From Polytrichum commune (Eukaryota > Streptophyta > Polytrichopsida > Polytrichales > Polytrichaceae): a DNA stretch of 64,000 nt. Both the position numbers and the translations under genes were made by a program. The stretch's first letter is position 1; every line of letters begins with the position of its first letter. The notes under the pieces were generated by a model, which was given only the letters and a program-made list of their open reading frames with translations, made no database searches and was not told the origin of the DNA. Of the stretch, positions 61,356 to 64,000 are shown piece by piece. The stretch covers positions 4,028,001 to 4,092,000 of the forward strand of contig OX485804.1 of assembly GCA_950295325.1 (NCBI GenBank), read 5' to 3'.

Positions 61356-61914
61356 TTAAGCTTTGCTGCATTAATTTCCCACATGTACACAGTCCCACAC
61401 ACATGACAAATTGATCAAGAATTTTGGCTTACAATTCCTTTTTGAAGCTCGTGCACTTATATTAGGACTTGTGATGGGCTCATGTATGCAAATGTTCAGA
61501 GTGCTATGGCCAAAACACAGGAAACAGGGGCAATCAAGGTTTTGATAGATTCAGTCTCTAGATCTAAATCCACAGCGTTTACTCCACATTGGTCTGTAAT
61601 TGAATATATCCCAAAGTTCCGATTTTTTGAAATCCTGAGGGTTCTGGAAATGCTCACTTTCAGGGATTCTGGAATATCTTAGTCTAAAACAATCAAACCT
61701 GTGCATCTCAATGGCTGCTGATGGGGTGTGGTTTGGAGTTGAACATTGATAGTTGGTGTTTCTAGTAATCCACCCGTGTTGGCATGGAGCTTGATTACTT
61801 AAACCAGGTTTGATGTCCCAAAGTCTCGAATCCCGAGCAGGGAATTGCTTTGATTTGTGGTGGGCTTATATTGTTTATGAAAAGCATACTAGGGGAAGCA
61901 GGAATGGTTATTAC

Positions 61915-62240
61915 CAATGTTGGAGCAGTATATAGGTGAGTGCAAGGTATCAAATTTTAACATCAATAACAGTATGAAAGAACCTACCCGCATGTATCAA
62001 TATTCAATACCAATCAAATATTGGTATTTGATGGGTGTTTCAAGGTGAGTGAATCTTTGTATACTCAAGTTATTATTTGGATCCATACCATTCTAAACCA
62101 GATTGATATTAGGGCGAATTTGTCTTGGTATCGAAGCTCTTGCATGATATATAGACTGGAATGATATTGAAATTAAAATATTATGTCAATTATCCATACC
62201 TTGCTAGTATAGAAAAATGTGAAATCCGAAAGCTAGGTAC
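61915..62240 (+). repeat. dispersed repeat T, copy 2, downstream of the BAHD gene
   Basis: Second copy of the repeat in intron 6, same orientation, about 1.2 kb away, more diverged and with an extra ATTCAATACCAATC insertion. Together with the first copy it brackets the last exon of the gene. Confidence 0.75.
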
Positions 62241-62399
62241 CCAAAAGTCATTTAAAAAAGATGATACCAGTCCAACAACATCTAGAGTTCACCTGCGGAC
62301 CTTGTTGCATACTAAGTGTAATTGCACATTGTAACTCCCCAATGTTTAATGTCTACACATTAAGCATTCATGAACATGCCATGGGATGCCGGTAGCTTA

Positions 62400-62874
62400 G
62401 GGCCATGTCACACACGAAACTGAGAGCCCGTGACCATTACACTTCAAGCACTCTCACAAGGCGGAAAAGGCGGAGCCGGTCCAAGTTTGCTTCACACTAT
62501 GCTTGAGGGACCAACGGAGTATGTGAATGCAAGATGGATGTAAACTCTACATGGAATCATGCATGACATCAAATGGATCATGTTTCATGGTCACTCGGAT
62601 TATTTTCAAGAACGACCTCTTGGAGGTAGGCCTACCACAAAACCGGGAGACCATGGCACTCCGAACACTCACAACCGTTGGTATATTCAATTTTATCATG
62701 TGTGAAGACCCATATGAATAGAAATTCATTGAATTAGCATTTGGTTGAGGGCCTGGTCACATGTGACTTCACACTACATGATTTTGGAAGTGTCTTGGGA
62801 CGGCCTTTGGACACTTTCTTTTGGGCTCTCACAATTTCATGGTCATGGCTCTTGGCTCATGCATGAAGTGGCCC
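62400..62874 (-). repeat. Harbinger-like MITE, copy C, with TTA target duplication
   Basis: Left end GGGCCATGTCACACACGAA; right end in reverse complement GGGCCACTTCATGCATGAG. The ends are imperfect inverted repeats continuing into GAGAGCC and GTGACC. TTA flanks both sides (62397-62399, 62875-62877). The reverse complement matches copies A and B through GAGAGCCCAAAAGAAAGTG, CCAAAATCATG and GGCCTACCTCCAAGA. This is the only copy with both ends and the duplication intact, so it defines the family at 475 bp. Confidence 0.88.
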
Positions 62875-62877
62875 TTA

Positions 62878-64000
62878 GTTTTCCCCCACAATTGACCTCA
62901 CAAGAAATAAACATAATACTATTGTTAAGGATTGATTTTGATTCAACTCCTAGCTATATGGCCAAGTAATGTTATGACATTGCCAATCTTAAAATCTTTC
63001 CGTCTTTACATTTTCATCTAATCTTGGAATTTGTTTTCTCTCAGTGCTAGGTATAATTTATTGCTTCCTACAATCACACATAATTGATTGATCAAAGAGA
63101 AAGGTGCAATGTTGCACCCCAAAGTGGATAAATTTATACCAAAACCTTCATAAAACTCTACAATAGCCTAAGCCATGTACACAACATTATTCGGATCCAT
63201 AACAATGTTTTGTGGCACTGATAGTGTTCAACATAATATTTCCCACATTCACTCTAAATCCCACAAAACATTGTAATGGATCTGAATAATGTTATGTATG
63301 TATCAAGATCACAACTCTCATCACCATCCAATATCTTGGTTATGCTGGACTACCGAGGTGCATGAGATTGGCAATCACATCTCACCTTGTCTTGGAGGAT
63401 GGGAGCTTGCCATGTACATATTATTGGGTGGCATGGGGCTTGATGACTGGCTTATTGGGACATGTGAGGGCCGATTCACATGGGTCCCAAGTCCCACTCA
63501 TGTTAGCATGTCCCAACATGGAGGCAAAATCCCAACTTGTGAGCCTCTAGTAATCACTAAAATATGGTTAAATATCATTAAAGTTGGATCTTGATTATTT
63601 TATAAAAAATATTCATGGGACTTGGGTTGAGAGTTGGGTCTAACATTTTGCTCAGCTCAACCCAACTTGCAGCACAAATTCCAAGCCTCATCTCCAAAAA
63701 GTGTTGTCATGTAGGCATCCATGTCACAATTGAAACTTAGGACTTGGGACCCCGTGTGAACTAGCCCTAACTTAGCACTCCTAACCTCCCACTTACTTAC
63801 AAACATCAACTGGATCAAGCAGGGTAAAGAATCCAGTCCATATATTCACAAATATGTATACATTATTCCCAGGTTGCTTGTAGAATTGAACCACAAGGTT
63901 GATGATTGCTATAAAGGTTTGGTTTTGGCTCAAAATTGATGATGAGGCCATTCCTATTAGCATTGAGTTAAGAATGTTATAAAGGGATTTTTATTTTTTT
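62878..64000. other. intergenic to window end, no gene seen
   Basis: No domain or RNA gene. ACAACATTATTCGGATCCATAACAATGTTTTGTGG (63181-63215) and CCACAAAACATTGTAATGGATCTGAATAATGTTATG (63261-63296) form an imperfect inverted repeat of about 35 bp, a possible small foldback element. A frame of 101 codons at 63289-63594 lacks support. Confidence 0.4.

Overview
This is a nuclear stretch of a land-plant genome. It is AT-rich, its two protein genes are split into many short exons by GT-AG introns, and it holds plant-type transposons. No operons, bacterial gene layout, CRISPR array or rRNA were found. One gene encodes the WASHC4/SWIP subunit of the WASH complex, which to my knowledge is missing from Arabidopsis. 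That points towards a bryophyte, lycophyte, fern or other non-angiosperm plant; this is an inference and the species cannot be named.

Layout. Positions 1-17900 contain no intact gene. They hold Harbinger-like MITEs (184-675; 4749-5793 with a second element nested at 5202-5772; 12732-12973), a dispersed repeat family, microsatellites and a decayed LINE 3' end (9050-10045). Positions 19590-30178 hold the complete 25-exon WASHC4-like gene (1161 codons). Positions 30179-38720 are intergenic, with two well-bounded MITEs (32756-33229, 34456-35018), a minisatellite and a duplicated 200-bp block.

Positions 38750-43745 are a degenerate minus-strand Ty3/gypsy pol. It is split in its reverse transcriptase by a complete-ended but internally deleted Ty1/copia element (40607-43597, 5-bp target duplication, half-tRNA primer site). 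Positions 44006-44531 are another MITE. Positions 44563-45391 are a Mutator-like non-autonomous element with an 11-bp target duplication and a C-rich core. Positions 48766-54390 are a large hAT element: 54-bp perfect terminal inverted repeats, palindromic repeat arrays inside both ends, and a minus-strand three-exon transposase broken by one frameshift. Positions 57774-61355 hold a complete seven-exon BAHD acyltransferase gene (458 codons) with dispersed repeats in two introns and downstream. Another MITE lies at 62400-62874.

The two host genes are functionally unrelated: one acts in endosomal actin control, the other in acyl transfer to cutin, suberin or phenolic substrates. Both reading frames stay open across all predicted splice junctions, so both look functional. 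The rest is a record of successive and nested transposon insertions.
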